DNA of 64,000 bases from Ichthyophonus hoferi (taxonomy: Eukaryota > Opisthokonta > Ichthyosporea > Ichthyophonida > Ichthyophonidae). The notes beneath the pieces are model-generated. The model had not been told where the DNA came from and did no database searches. It saw nothing but the letters and a program-made list of their open reading frames with translations. Positions 12,521-31,480 of this stretch are shown here, in pieces. The stretch is from positions 127,127 through 191,126 of the forward strand of contig NAOQ01000015.1 of NCBI GenBank assembly GCA_002751075.1. The letters run 5' to 3'. A program made the translations under genes and the position numbers. Every line of letters begins with the position of its first letter. The stretch's first letter is position 1.

Positions 12521-14825
12521 GAGACAGAAAATTAGGCAACTAACCTAACATGAAACCTAAGCTATTTTAGTTGTTAGAAAGCCATCGAATAAAAAGGTTG
12601 CTATATATGGCTGATGTTTGCCTTTGTGTATCAGAAACAGGAGTTACAATAAACTATTATCTGTCTTTCACTAAAATAAAACTTCTATTACAACATGCCT
12701 AAAATTAAAGCCATACCTAACTATACAGATACTAAAATACATACCGCGATGTTGATGACCAATCATTAAATTTTCAATTAGGAGTTGTAATGAACATGTA
12801 GGACTAATTCGATACTCGATATCATATCATATTCAGTATCAGTTTTTATTGGTGATCTTATTTTCTAAAACTCCCTAGCATATTTATTATTGGTAATCTC
12901 AAATAAACGGATATTACTTAATATTTTATTGCCTCGCATGCTCTAGTTATTGAACAATGAGGTAAGATCAGCACCAATTCATCGCTCTAATTAGTACAAA
13001 ACTCTGATTAAAATTTAAATTTGACAAATGATTATCTTTGTTTACATGTAACAACAATTGGTTGCTTCGGATTCAAGAACATATATTGAATCAAAATTGC
13101 TCCTTTGGCAAATGCCGCATAAATGAATGCCGCATAAATGGAAGGCTTCAAACTATACTAAAGACACTATTCAGTCACATCAAACATTACATATACTAGT
13201 TAAAATTATTTCTGAAAAAAATATATGTTAAACCTGTGTCAGTTTCATACCTTTTTTGCCTCTCAAGCTGTGAAATTATATCGACCGGATAATTCACTGG
13301 AAAGCCAAGTTAAGCCCGGTGTTGTCCGTTTATTTGGACATAAAATATTTTTCCAGTAGACTAAATTGCCTACATCTATCCACATCGATTGTTAAGCTTC
13401 AAAAACACTATGGAAATAATATATAATAGACATTAACGTTTTTATCCAGCCTCAGAACGACGTTAAACCTTCCTAACATACGCTTAAAAGATGGTATTGC
13501 ATGCTATGTATGAACGAATATACTATACAAAAAACTACCCATTCCGCCGCTTTTGGTACCCATGAAAATAAAAAAACTAGAATACGACAATATGTTCTAA
13601 ACAGCGCTTATATTTGTTTCACTACATTTTTGAATAAAAATAACACCAGATTATTTAAGTAACTGGTGAATTAGTATAATTTCACTTTAGTTCAAGATTC
13701 TATAAAAGTGGCTCAGGTTTAATTGCAATTACCCATTAGGATAATTCAGCCTTTTGCGATCAGTCTGTACTTATGCAATTTGATATTGAGCCCAATTTCT
13801 CTATTGAGATAAGAACTTTGAAAAAAAAAATTCTTCAAATTTTTATGTTGTATGTACCTTCTTGATACAATGAATGTCTAACTTGAACTTAGTATTATGC
13901 AAATTTTCCTGTATTCCATATTCTGATTGTAACGATTTATTTCACGCCCTGTAATTACTTAATCGTATTTGAAATTACTTTTAATTGGTTATTATTACTT
14001 TAATTATCTGTCATATGCCAAATAACCCACATTTTCTAAGTCATTTTGCACTTGATTCTTACCCACATTGGTCTAATTATTTACATGATTTGGGCGACAA
14101 TATTCCCAAATTCCTCTCAACTATCTAACCATGCACACATTCATACTGATAAGAGCTAACGCATCATGATACATCAATCTTCGAGAGAGAAAGACTTAAC
14201 CTAAAGTAGCTTGAATATTTGCCTAATATGTTTATTCATTGCTTAGCTTACTTATACTCTTAATTAATATTATGTGTACGTAAAGATATAAATTGATTAT
14301 GGTCTAATACTTGGTCCTTGTATTATTTGCAACTTTAAACTGCATAAATCATAGAACTCTAGTCTTCAATGCCTTTTGCAGAGCATGCTCATAGGTAATA
14401 ATACCCAACCACGATCAATATTTTTTATCACTTCTGCAATCCACTTAATTATTGCTTACAAAGCCCTATTTGTAGAAACTAAATGCATATTACTTCAGTA
14501 TCCCAGACACTACATGCGTATTTAAATCAGGTCATAAAGACCGGAAGAAGAAGGCAATACTACTGGATTTAATAAATCCTGTATTTATAGTTACAATACA
14601 GTAAACACTAGTCATGATTGTTGGCATACATTTTATATTTGAATTGAATTTAATTAGATATTTACACCTACAATATGGTATATTAGGAGATAAAAAGTAT
14701 GCTTCACTCATTTTGTAATATAGATATGGAATGACTTGATAAAACATTTCCCAAACAAACAAGATAAAAAATGACTCATGGACTGCTTTTGAATTTAGCC
14801 CAAGATTGAAGTGATGTCAATATAA
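12521..14825. other. Intergenic: MPPE1-like 5' flank and COQ4 3' flank
   Basis: About 2.3 kb without any exon I can support. It is very AT-rich. A short direct repeat (GCCGCATAAATG, two copies near 13113-13141) is the only structure seen. The minus-strand open frame 14532-14762 resembles nothing known and is probably chance. Confidence 0.6.
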
Positions 14826-17783
14826 TTACATCTTTGGAGCTGGTTCAATATGCAGACGATTTCTTAGCTCTTCAATAGGCTCGGAAAAATGGTTTTCAAA
14901 GAAAATATTGAGAAGAAATTCGGATTTCATCCCACATCTGCGGGGATACAATTTTTTCATATTGTGATGTATGAGAGAGAGATTTCCAATAAAAATAAAT
15001 ATTTTATACAAATACTTCGATGAATTTATGTATATGTAGTGCCATGTCTTTTAGAAGAGTAACATAAAAAAAGGCGGTTATGAAGGGTATGGCATATATG
15101 TAGTCGAGAAAGAGAACTAGATACGAGAAAATACAAGAAATTAAATGCAGAAAGACATAAGAATATTTTCGCAAAGCACTTCCAATAATAGGAAATAAAC
15201 ATACCTCAAAGCCCATGGAATATACGTGTGACCTAATCGGGCTACTTCAGGAAGTGACAAGTGAAGAGGTCCAAAGAGGGACCCTGCAATAGTCATAGGC
15301 AGGCCTGTTTGCAACATTTCGAACCATTTAACCGCTATCTCGGCCTCAACTCTACGGATAGGTAGGGGTAGATAGATATAATATATTGCAACATTAGTGA
15401 AGTTGATCAGGATTTTAATATGGATGGTAATTGTTAATCACGTTTAGATTCTGCAGTATCTATAGTTCAATTAACAAGCTAACAAGCTACCAGGTAGCAA
15501 TATGTGTGATTACATAGACCTAATTATGTACCTATAATTTTCGATGTTATTGTAGTCAACAACAAATTAATTCTATTATGCAGTCTATAGCCTGTGTAAT
15601 TAAATCAATCTGTCCTTAAACAATATGTAATGTTGTCCACACTAATATACAGCTTCCCTTTAGGAAAATACTGATAGTAAGAATTTGCTACACTACAAAT
15701 GTTAGCAGTGAAATTTTCTACAGTTATTTTGTTATGATTGAAGTATAATTCTTTCATGCAAATAACAGTTCAATGGTTTCTTAAGCACTATACTCACATT
15801 GTGACTTTCATTAGAATTTATAGTCCACGAATTAACGTATCGTTTTCATTTTTAAAAAACATGCTTGGCAACCTTCCTTGGAATGTATTCTGTTCCCTCT
15901 ACTCCATTCCTACCATGGCAACAGACTTGGTTTATGAGAATATCAATCAAATATCATCTAAAGCATCACTATGGCTCTTACTAATGTATAAAGAGATACT
16001 AAAAAATCAATTTTAAACTTTCACTTTCATAGGTAATGGCTACTTTGACATGTACAATATAATTCTTAACCAGTAGTGCATATGCTTACGAGATAGGCAG
16101 GTCTAACAGTGTATGTACAAAGTCGTGGATTTGTCTGTATCGTTGTATCACGTATGCTAGTTCCTCATCATCCACAAACCGTACCTGGAAGGAAAGAGTA
16201 AACATGAATCATAAACTTTAAAATAGAAAAAAAGTATTATACTAACTGCTAAACTTGAAAATTCAATTGCAAATAAAGTGTAGTAATACCCTATTAACTC
16301 TCTTACTTGATGCACGCAAGTACACTATATAGCACCTATATCCTTGCCATATCCATACTCTAATGTCTATAATAAAACAGTAGCATTCTCTAAATAAATG
16401 TCAATCGATAGCAAAAAAAACGAGAAAAAAAAACGCATGCATGTAGATACACATAAATATCAGTAAAGCTATTGAAGGAAATCAAACAAGGTTTGTACAG
16501 TATGTTAAAATTGTTAAAACATAAAAATAAGAGGAGGTATGTGCGCAAGGTTTAAGATAGAATGTCCGAGATAGTTAAAGATAGTGATAAAAGAATATGA
16601 AAAGTAAGGCAATGCAAAACAGAGCGGCCAACATGACCAATTATTTAAACATGTACCGTGCAAGATTATATATCCCTACAGGTTACCTACCTCTGATCGT
16701 GTATTAGGTGATACCTTTTGGTTATCTAAAAACCTGACATACTCACGGCCAAATGATCCATCCGGATAGGTGCGTAGCTGTGCTTAATGAATTTGTAATG
16801 TTTATTATGGGAAACTGTAAGTAACTGATAAGAAGACAGTCAGAGATTATCTTTTAAAAACATAAACGCATAGAAAATATCTTTTTTTCCAAACATGCAA
16901 TCCTAGAAAGTAAATGCCTAACATGTATATATGTATATACAGATATGACAAAACAAATACATAAATAGAACTTAAACAGAAGTCAGCACCAACCAAGGAA
17001 ACATTGACAGAATCCTCAGTAATAAGTGGCCTCTCTCTAAGAATTTGTGCCCCTATGGGGTCGCTAGCCATACGGTCTCTCAGTCTTTGCAAAGCAAATG
17101 CACCTGTTGCTTCTCCAAGGGTTGCGATCATATCTGTTTTTATGTTTCATCAGCGTCCATTCAGCATTTATTAATAATATATGCCCTTACACGAACAGAA
17201 GAATTCCTTTTAATATATGATTGAGCATGCAGACTTAATTAGATTTTTCCACTAACTCGCACTAATTCACATACTTCTGCCCAAGACAAAGCACATAAAT
17301 AAACAATATATCTTATGAGCGAGGGAGTAAATGGGGAAGTATAAGAACATGCATGCGCAAAAGATGACGAGAAACGGTAAGAGAAATACAACCTCCAACC
17401 TCCAACAGACCTTTTTACAAAAGTATGCGTTCACAAATATGACAACAGCAAAACTATGAACAACATTGAACAAAGAGGGTTACGCCTTGAAAGATTATAT
17501 ATATGTTCAACCTACCACCCCTTGTTGGCTCTATCACACCAACTAATGCAGATCCCAGAGACAGAAGACCCTTTTGAAATGTTGTCGTGGGAACATGCGA
17601 AGGATACAACTGTTTCATAGGATGCTCACTGGGTGACAATAAACCCAAGTGACGTCCACTAATAATGGCAGCTGAAGCCTTCAGGAGTAAACTAGATTGT
17701 TTTGGCAATATGCTCATGCTCAAAACCTTCCCAATTCCAAGTAAAGACATTTTTAAGTTGTAGGTGTGAGTATAATTCGCCAT
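14826..17783 (-). CDS. COQ4: Ubiquinone biosynthesis protein COQ4
   Basis: Six exons: 17783-17516, 17133-16994, 16777-16691, 16184-16090, 15351-15205, 14937-14826. They give 282 codons plus TAA (human COQ4 is 265). The mature part begins at [19 protein letters not shown], matching the family. [33 protein letters not shown] and [15 protein letters not shown] follow. The zinc-binding signature HDxxHx11E is intact (H185, D186, H189, E201), then [14 protein letters not shown] and IPWAL. COQ4 sits on the matrix side of the mitochondrial inner membrane in the CoQ synthome and acts on the C1 position of the ring. Residues 1-35 would be the targeting peptide; M1 (17783) and M12 (17750) are both plausible starts, and M12 begins a more typical presequence. 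Exon 2 uses the uncommon donor GTTGGT. No broken motif is seen. Confidence 0.97.
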
Positions 17784-19918
17784 ATATTAATAAGTAATTA
17801 TAGAGGAAAATTTGTTACATAATATACTTAAGAGGTAAAAATACACATATTTAGAAGTATTTGTTGAAATGCATATAGTAATTCAGTTGCATTGGTTAGA
17901 CAGACATAGATTTTGGGGCTAATTATTAGATCGATTGAGGTAAGATCGATCTAGAACTATGATGATCTTGCAGAATAAGTCTCGTTCATACTGGAAAGAC
18001 TGATTTAAACGCTAGGGCTAAAATGGTTAGTCTCTAATGTATATCATTTGCATGTTAGAAAACATTAGCTATGTACACTGGGATTTAGAAAAACGAAAAT
18101 ATCTTCGGAAATATCTTTATTAGTAGATTTCTTTACGAAATATGTTTTAAATCTACGGAAGCAATGGTGAAGGTTTAACAGAGTGTGTACCTTTTTTATT
18201 AAGCCGTACACATCCTAAACTCTGGTGGTCATATTGTTGTCTGAATTAATTTAGACGCAAACTTACATCATTTGAATTATTTTCTGCTCTTTGCTGAAAG
18301 CCTTATCTATGCCAGCAATGAAGGTACGTAATGCTTTGCACTATTTACTATATATATAATTTTAAACTTTAAAAGGTACGTAGCTACATCATGAATTAAT
18401 TGACACAGTAAGACTGGTAATTTTACATTATGCCTATGTATAGGTAACGCACATACCAAAGTGTAGGAGTCGCCTATAATATTAAGAGAGAAACGTATTT
18501 TTTAGCTGTCCCGCAATAACATCCTTACATGCAATCTTCACACCTCCAAGTCCAAGCTTTTGACAATTTTTCAATCAATCGTTACCATCTTGGTAACTTC
18601 TTAAGCTGTGTCCAATATATATATATATTATACCTATTATAAACCCACTACAGACAAAATTATTCTTTTATTAATACATTTCAGACAATAGGCCTAAGGC
18701 TAGAAATAATTTTTACAGACTAATGTCGACAGCTGTACAAACTTTTCAATATAAAAATATTCATACCTAACAGTATATAGCCTAGATTGTGCATTTCTAT
18801 CCAAGCAACTTGAACCGATTAAAAAAAAAGAAGGTATACTGCCTATGCAGCTCGTCTTATCTAAAAATATGCCAAATTGATCTAAGCATCAAAAGTATGC
18901 ACCAAATTTGATCACATTAAATAATAATTATGGATATTTATGATATAATCAGGCCTACTTCCTTGACTCATTCAATTGTGAAACAATTTGAATGTTCAAA
19001 ATCTGGTTCAGATTTTAAACCTAATTTATGACAGGATACTTTGGGATCTTTCTGACCTTTTTATGTTATTTCATAAAAGCACAAACGTTTTTTTTTAAAA
19101 AAAGTATTTATCAAATTATATATTATATATTGGGAAGATAGAATGGAATTGGTAATCGACTGCTAAATGCACTCTCTTTGGAATATAAAAATTGGGGACA
19201 CGATCAGAGACATATTAACTTTGGATTTTGAGCTTTATGATAAATATTTAACATGGACCAAAAATAATACTCTGCCTTGTTATTACTTGATTGACATTTA
19301 AATATAAAATGAATCGGCCTGTACTAAAACGTTGTTAGAGTTTAATGCTTTTATAAGGACGGTTTAGTTAAAAAGATTTCTTACAGCAGTTTTTGTTGAA
19401 GATAGATTCTCAATGAATTAAATGTAGCACAAGTTCTCGTAGGCATCGTATATTTAAAGCGACAAACTCTCCATTGAACACAATCGCCGCAGTAAGAGTT
19501 GACATCCTATTATTGACGAAAAACATGCACAGTTTATATCTTGAAATACAGCATTAACATTGTAGAATACAGTTATCATTAACCAATTGTAGTCCAATTT
19601 AAACGGCATGCTACTAATCCTTAGACAGGATAAATTGGCATTGAAGTATTAGTAAAAATAGTATATTACGCCAGTCTAAATGCATTTGGCCATAAGCTTA
19701 TATTGGTAGTAAAGATTAGACATAGCATAAACCTACTAGTTTTTTGTCGGCAATAAACAAAAAATGTTATAATTATAGAATAATATACTGTATATAATAC
19801 TCCAACAGTAACGAGAGTAATTTCAATCTATCAATTCCATTTTAATAGTATAATTACACTATAGAAATGGCACAATAAGTCACAAACAAGATGCCAAAAT
19901 GAATAAAATAAAAAGGCA
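17784..19918. other. Intergenic: COQ4 5' flank and NUDT5 3' flank
   Basis: About 2.1 kb, AT-rich, without coding exons, RNA genes or repeats that I can recognise. Confidence 0.6.
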
Positions 19919-22900
19919 TTATTGTGGACACATGGACCATCCTAATGCTATTGTATATAGCTTAGCATCTATAAATAATCCCAATTCTCTGTAACGATGC
20001 AGTCTTTCCAGTAGTCCCTGCCTGGGTACGAGAAGTGGTTCTACGTTTTCTTGGTCGTCAAGACTGGAACAACACTCATTAGTTCGTACAAGACACTACA
20101 TATATCATTCCAATTCTTTTGATAGTGAAATAAACATAAAGTCCCAGTAAATCATGTTAACTCTATGTCATACCACCATGTATACAATACCTGCATGAAT
20201 ATTGAAATAAAGGGTTTTATATATTTACATAACTAAACATAAAACATACTATGATTAATAGATTATTCAGCAATAAAGAACAGCACAGATAAGAAATATA
20301 AGACATAGAAAGCTTAACAAATACACAAATATTTAATGTATATACGTTGTAGAATGTGTTGTTTGCAGATAGAGTGATTGCAGACATAGATACAGAAATG
20401 TAAAGAAAAACACAGATGAAAATGTGATAGAGCTTACTTTAGGTTCAGAGCTCCGGCGTTTGCTGGATCATCACCATCTATTTCCATTTCCACCTAATGG
20501 GAAGGCAGTTTTTTCAGTCAATTTTATGCAGGATCTTAACCAGTAACGGTAAATGTAAAGAATCGAATACTCCACAATAAAGCATAAATTTCATAATGCT
20601 AATACTATAAGTTCCTTAAAGCGACATAATATTGATAATCTTAAAATTATCTATATTTTTCTATCTCCAACGTCTAAATATTTTTGCTATTATCTAATGT
20701 TGATTTGATGTCTTGACATTAAAGTCAGTGCCCATTCTACCATTACAATTTAAAACCCTTTAGTTAAGCTAGTAGTAATTACATATTCGAAGTTAAACTA
20801 CAAATAACCTTTATAGACTTATACTAGTAGAACATCCACATATTTACCATTTAACATCAATAACCACTTTGCCATACCGCCTCTCATAATAGTGTCAGAA
20901 CTGTTTCAGTAAAGTGTAACAATGGTAGTAAAAATGTTTATTATTGTAGAGCAGAATTATAAAGCAGTGGGATATGCATAAAAGATAGGTGTAATTCTAA
21001 GTAAAATCACAACCACCGTTCGTACCATAACTGTAGTCTCATTACTTTTCCATGGATCTACATGAAGTATTGGTGACGTTCTGACAGTTTTGCCTATAAA
21101 CCCAGTCTCTTCCTTCAACTCTCGAATAGCAGTCTGGAGTAAGTGAAAAGGCAACGTAAACGATTTAGACTAAAATAAAATTGTATTATATAATATTTGG
21201 GTATCTAGATTTTCCTTTTAAAATATTAAAAAGAAATACAGTTTACCTGATTTTTTAAAAACAAAAAAAAATATCTGAAAACAATTTTAAGAAGGAATGA
21301 CATATTGCGCATGGTTTTACTCAAATGCATTGGATAATAAGTTAGTAGTTTCACAGTTATTTACAAATATGGCTGGATAGCCCCTATAAAGTGGATGGAG
21401 CAGTTTAGGACTAAATAATTGAACAACTTAAAGAAGAAAAAGGAAAATCAGGAGATATATTAAAATTTTCATTTCAACAATGATCATATCAATAGAATGA
21501 TCAGTACGATGTATAACCCTCTTCCGTTTACTATACATGAAATAAGAATCAGCATACAATACTCTAACATGCAATACTTTAACGTACATGCAGGCAGTGC
21601 TTGCTTCCACTTACCTGCTCAACCGATTCACCTAGATCAACTAGACCCGCGGGAAATTCGATACAAACATTACCAACAGGTGGACGATGGTTGATGACTA
21701 GAACAATATAAGGAATATCAAGGGATACACTACGCACAACAGCTGAAGCGTAAGAATGTGTATTAGCTCAGAGTAAGTTATTAATATGCACAACATTTGA
21801 AATAATGAGAAAATAGTATAGTAATAGATATAGATAATAATAGAAGCATTAGGAGCTATTAAAAATAACAAAGCTAATGCCTCAGCCGGTAATGGCCACT
21901 ATTATATAGACGAATAATCAATAATGTATGAAGTGGTAGCAGTGGTAGCAAAATGTACTTAAGCTGATTAAAACATAAGTTAATTAATTTTTTGTGCTAA
22001 TTTCCCACCCTATATGGAAGTACTACTAACTCCTTATCAAATAATTCCCAAATATAGCTAGCACGGAGTCTTGGTTTCATTTCATTTTGTATATGCGAAA
22101 GGTCGTAACCAATAAATGAATAGGAATCTATTTTTAACATGAAATATCAATACTAATCATTAAAAGTACAGGAAGAATGAAGAAATTATAAAGAAAGAAA
22201 AAGGAGGGGTAAAAATAGAGGATAATTAGAGATAAATGTGAGTCTATATGACATAAATAAGGGTTAGATATGTATTCTTATGCATTTTGAGCAAACGAAT
22301 AAAGGTGTACAAGTCTAAGAATAGGTAGACTTCTTGAGTGCAGTACAGGTTTTTAATAAAATAATTTTTCAACAATAAGTCCATGTAAACAAATAGAATC
22401 AGAGAAATAATGCATGACATTGGCCCAACGAGTAGTTAGGAGGACGGGGGAAAAAGAAGAACGGAAAAAAAAAGATGTTCTCAAGGGCAGATAGTTACGG
22501 GAAGTGAGTGGTAGAGATTAATAAAGTAAATAAATAAACTACAGCAACACAAAAATATTCAAACAGATACATTAATATGAAACATGTACCTAGTCACTCA
22601 CCAAGAATATCTACCCCATCTACGGCGCTATTACGTGTTGTTCGCTCAACCAATTCCCAATTGTGTGGTTTTCCCGTTTTTTTATCAAGCCCATAGTTGA
22701 CAACACCATACTTTAACCACTGCCCTACAGATTTCCACTCGTATGTATTCTGATGACGTAAATAAACAGAGGTTAAATAATAAAACGTCATGTGTGCAAG
22801 GCGCGTGAGAAACTTAAGTATATGCAAAAAATAAAATTGCTTAATGTTCAATAAAAACTTGCTGTCACAATATAGAACAACTTTGAAATAACAGCAATAA

Positions 22901-23484
22901 AGTCAAAAATATCTAGTTTCGTCTCGGGAGACAAATAAATGCTTCCTTTACTTTTCTACTACCTCAAAATGGCTTAGTTGCTATTAGGCTTTTCTATGTG
23001 CATAGCCAACTATTTATTATCCGAATTTTGCCGGGTGAAATACTACTTAGCAATGCATTTTTATTTATTTTTTCACTATCTCACAATTTTATACTGTATC
23101 TTGAGATTCAAACTATATACGTGACAAAAAGAAAATCAAAAAATAATTTAGAGAGAAGAGAGAAATAGAAACAAAGAAAAAACAACCACAAGTAAGAGAA
23201 AATGAGAGAGGGATAATGGCGTATATAGCAGCAGAATAAGAGAGGTAAAATTGGACATGAAAAAAGATAAAGAGATACCATATAAATATCAAATGGCATA
23301 TAGCTATATGTACCTACAGATAGGAAGTGCATAGATAGTAAAGATATATTTATTTTATGAAATGCAAATAACCAACCTAAGCATGTTTCACCTGGTTCAA
23401 TGAAGAAAACTTCTTAATTACTTGCTGCACCCGGTTGTCCGGGTCAGTTAAAAGGGTGGTTATAGTTAAACCTGGCTTATCCAT
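19919..23484 (-). CDS. NUDT5: ADP-sugar pyrophosphatase (Nudix hydrolase), NUDT5-like
   Basis: Six exons: 23484-23392, 22749-22602, 21742-21615, 21133-21026, 20493-20438, 20063-19919. They join to 225 codons plus TAA (human NUDT5 is 219). The N-terminal substrate block WELVERTTRN matches the WESVKRTTR of NUDT5. HRPPVGNVCIEFPAG leads into a perfect Nudix box: G113, E119, then RELKEETGF (R127, E128, E131, E132, G134). The box is split by an intron after Q123. The C-terminal LLERLHRYRELGLFIDAKLY matches the dimer-forming tail of the family. Known members hydrolyse ADP-ribose and other ADP-sugars to AMP and ribose-5-phosphate. Its start codon is 548 bp from that of ALAD on the other strand, so the two may share a promoter. 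Confidence 0.96.
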
Positions 23485-24032
23485 GTCTTATATTTTTATA
23501 TTTATTTGGTAGTATAAGCTGCAGATTTTATTTTTTGTCAATTATATTCGTGTTGTTCAAGGATTCACACTGAGTGCAACCAGTTCATACCTGGATCGGA
23601 GCTGTAATTGTATTGCCATTACCGGTGAATATTAACGAAAAATTTAAGCAATAGCAGAAAATACCAGAAATATGGGATTGGGGGTGGTGGGGAGAGCTTA
23701 GTTGCTGGCAAATTAGTCAAAACAAGAATACTTAGTTAGTCCACTATTAATGTTAATCACAATTAATTTGTCCAAGAAGTATTTAATTTCATTAACAAAA
23801 TATCCTTCAGATACTAGCATACAGCCCTAGTATACTTTTAATTCGATAGTACTACATATAGTTACTACATATGGTAATTATTAAAAGATCTTAGTGGTTT
23901 GTGACTAGTGGTTCAACATATCAGGTGAGAGCATAAAATTTTATGAAAAATATAAATAAATAAACATAATAAAGCAAGCAATTATCTATCTATACCATCG
24001 TGTTGTTATCGTATTCCGTGAAAACTGTAAAT
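23485..24032. promoter_or_regulatory. Divergent NUDT5/ALAD 5' region
   Basis: The only space between two start codons that face away from each other (548 bp). Both promoters and 5' UTRs must lie here unless further non-coding exons exist. No clear TATA box or known motif pair stands out; a G-rich patch lies near 23670-23695. Confidence 0.55.
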
Positions 24033-29411
<5,379 letters not shown>

Positions 29412-31480
29412 TCAATGTACATTATGGTAATAGCCTATAACTTCATTCATCGAGTGACTCCGGTTCGTATATAGATATAGAACCACACGAATGCATATGT
29501 AATTGTACTTTAATTTGCGATCTTTTTTTTTTTCATTTTTACATTTATAATCACATTTGCTCTGACTGGAATTTTCATGAGGTGTATTTTTTTCTTCTTT
29601 TTCTTTAGTAAGTTTCGTACTATTTGTTACTCATTTACAAGCGAATACAAGACACATTTATAATCGGAAAGACTATGACTGTCATACATTCTTCAGTAAA
29701 AGTATAATGATTTCTGAATAAAGGCTATGTAAAACAATGAATTATTTTTGGTTTATGATGTTAGAGAAAAAAATAACGTAGTATGGGTTTGATGAAGACG
29801 TTGGTAGCTTTTAGAAAGTACTTTTATCTCTATTTAATAGGGCATGTCATGTCTTGGACCCATGTATGCATAATTATCCGTACAAGGAAAGGCCACCATC
29901 CCCCAGTTCTATTTTTTAAACTTTACATATTCAATATTTTATTTAATTAACCACCTCTTTTATTCCTATTTTGAAGGTATTAAATCTGGATTACACGTCT
30001 ATGGTATAATAGCAACGTAATTTCAGCCTGATTATGCCTTTTATTAATACAGTTATATTCATGTGTACACTGCACTATTTACATAATTTTCTATTCATGA
30101 TTGGTAACTGGATCCTCAGATAAACATACTGGTAGATAACTAGCAAGGTAACATATTTAAAAGTAATTAGAAAACACATACCTTCACTGGCTGTAATATA
30201 TGAGTGTATAATAATTTGTAAACAGAAACTATAAACTATGTACTGCCATGCTCAAAACAATGTAATTGTCATGATAGTTCACAAAAGAAAGGAAAAAAGA
30301 GGGTAGATAAATGAAAACAATAGAAATGTTAGTATGTCATTTCTTCTACGAGTTAAGATAGGAAGCAGTCTCTCATCATGAGACTATGACTGCTTTTCTT
30401 GATATGTTTTATACGGAGTATTAAGAATTGGACTCCCCGACAGATCAGTAGAGTAGAGAAGTCTCAGCACCTTTATAGTCCGATACATTGCAAGTAAAAT
30501 CTGTAGTGTTCGTTATGATACCCGATATATTGGATTGAAATGCAATATCAGTTGCATTAATGCTAAATGAATTGGTTGTTTTTGCCGTGTTGACGAGAGT
30601 GGATACTTAATTGGCTGAATAATAATGGCTACCACGGTAGTCCAAGACCTAGGCCAAGTTTCGGTAAGCACTTCTAAAGTCATATGTATACATAGCGGAG
30701 TTTGGCGCCTTGGTAATGTGTATTGTGAATTACTCTCCTTGGTTAGGCTTACACGGTACTCAACGCATATGAAAGCGTAAAGATGCATGAAGCTTGCATA
30801 TAAAACCAGACCATTAGCCACATCACGAGTAGTTCTAGTATTCAACCCCGAAGTGCTTTCACCATTCCAAGGACCTATTATACTTGTCTAGTCTCGTAAC
30901 CACCAGCCTACATCAGTTGCATTCCCTTATTGCTCCAAAATCCTCTTTTTCATTGAAAAAAATATCAACTGAAAATAATTACATCCCAATATAGTATCCT
31001 GCTAGAAATTAAACCAATGTTCACAGGATAGCATTGTCGCCCACTATTGATCTCTCATCCATTGCATTGTTAAACAATATTCGGCCTGGCAGGTAGGGCT
31101 CTGTCTTTAACTCTCAGACTTGTAGCGGCCAAGTTGAAAGATCCGGGACACTGTTTAAATTTCATGTTAGATGGCGATTGGTGGATAAGGAGTGGTGTCG
31201 GCTATAAAGCGAAAAATACAAAATAAAAAAAACTTAAAAATAAAATAAACTAAAAACTAATAAAAGAAAGAGAGGTAAAAATTGAATAATAATAATAATG
31301 ACAATTATAATAATAAAATCAAGTGAAAAAAATTATAGTTAGTGTTGGCCAATAAAATGATACAGGGCATGACCAAGACATGATAATAAACGAATTATCT
31401 GTGACTGGAAAGGACGAGAATAAGAGATGCATTGGTAGATGCGATGAGTTATAACATCTTAGGAACATTTGGTGACTAGC
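29412..31480. other. Convergent intergenic stretch between ALAD and AIRIM
   Basis: About 2.1 kb of 3' flanks. Open frames here, including 110 codons on the minus strand at 30513-30845, match no family I know and have no coding character. A poly-A-rich segment lies at 31200-31340. No RNA gene or element is visible. Confidence 0.6.
29717..29722 (+). terminator. Candidate poly(A) signal for ALAD
   Basis: AATAAA 306 bases after the ALAD stop codon, in a plausible position for a short 3' UTR. Unproven, since the hexamer is frequent in this AT-rich DNA. Confidence 0.35.

Noticed and set aside
30513-30845. 110-codon minus-strand frame between ALAD and AIRIM
   Set aside because: No family resemblance, no splice partners, and AT-driven composition; a chance frame.
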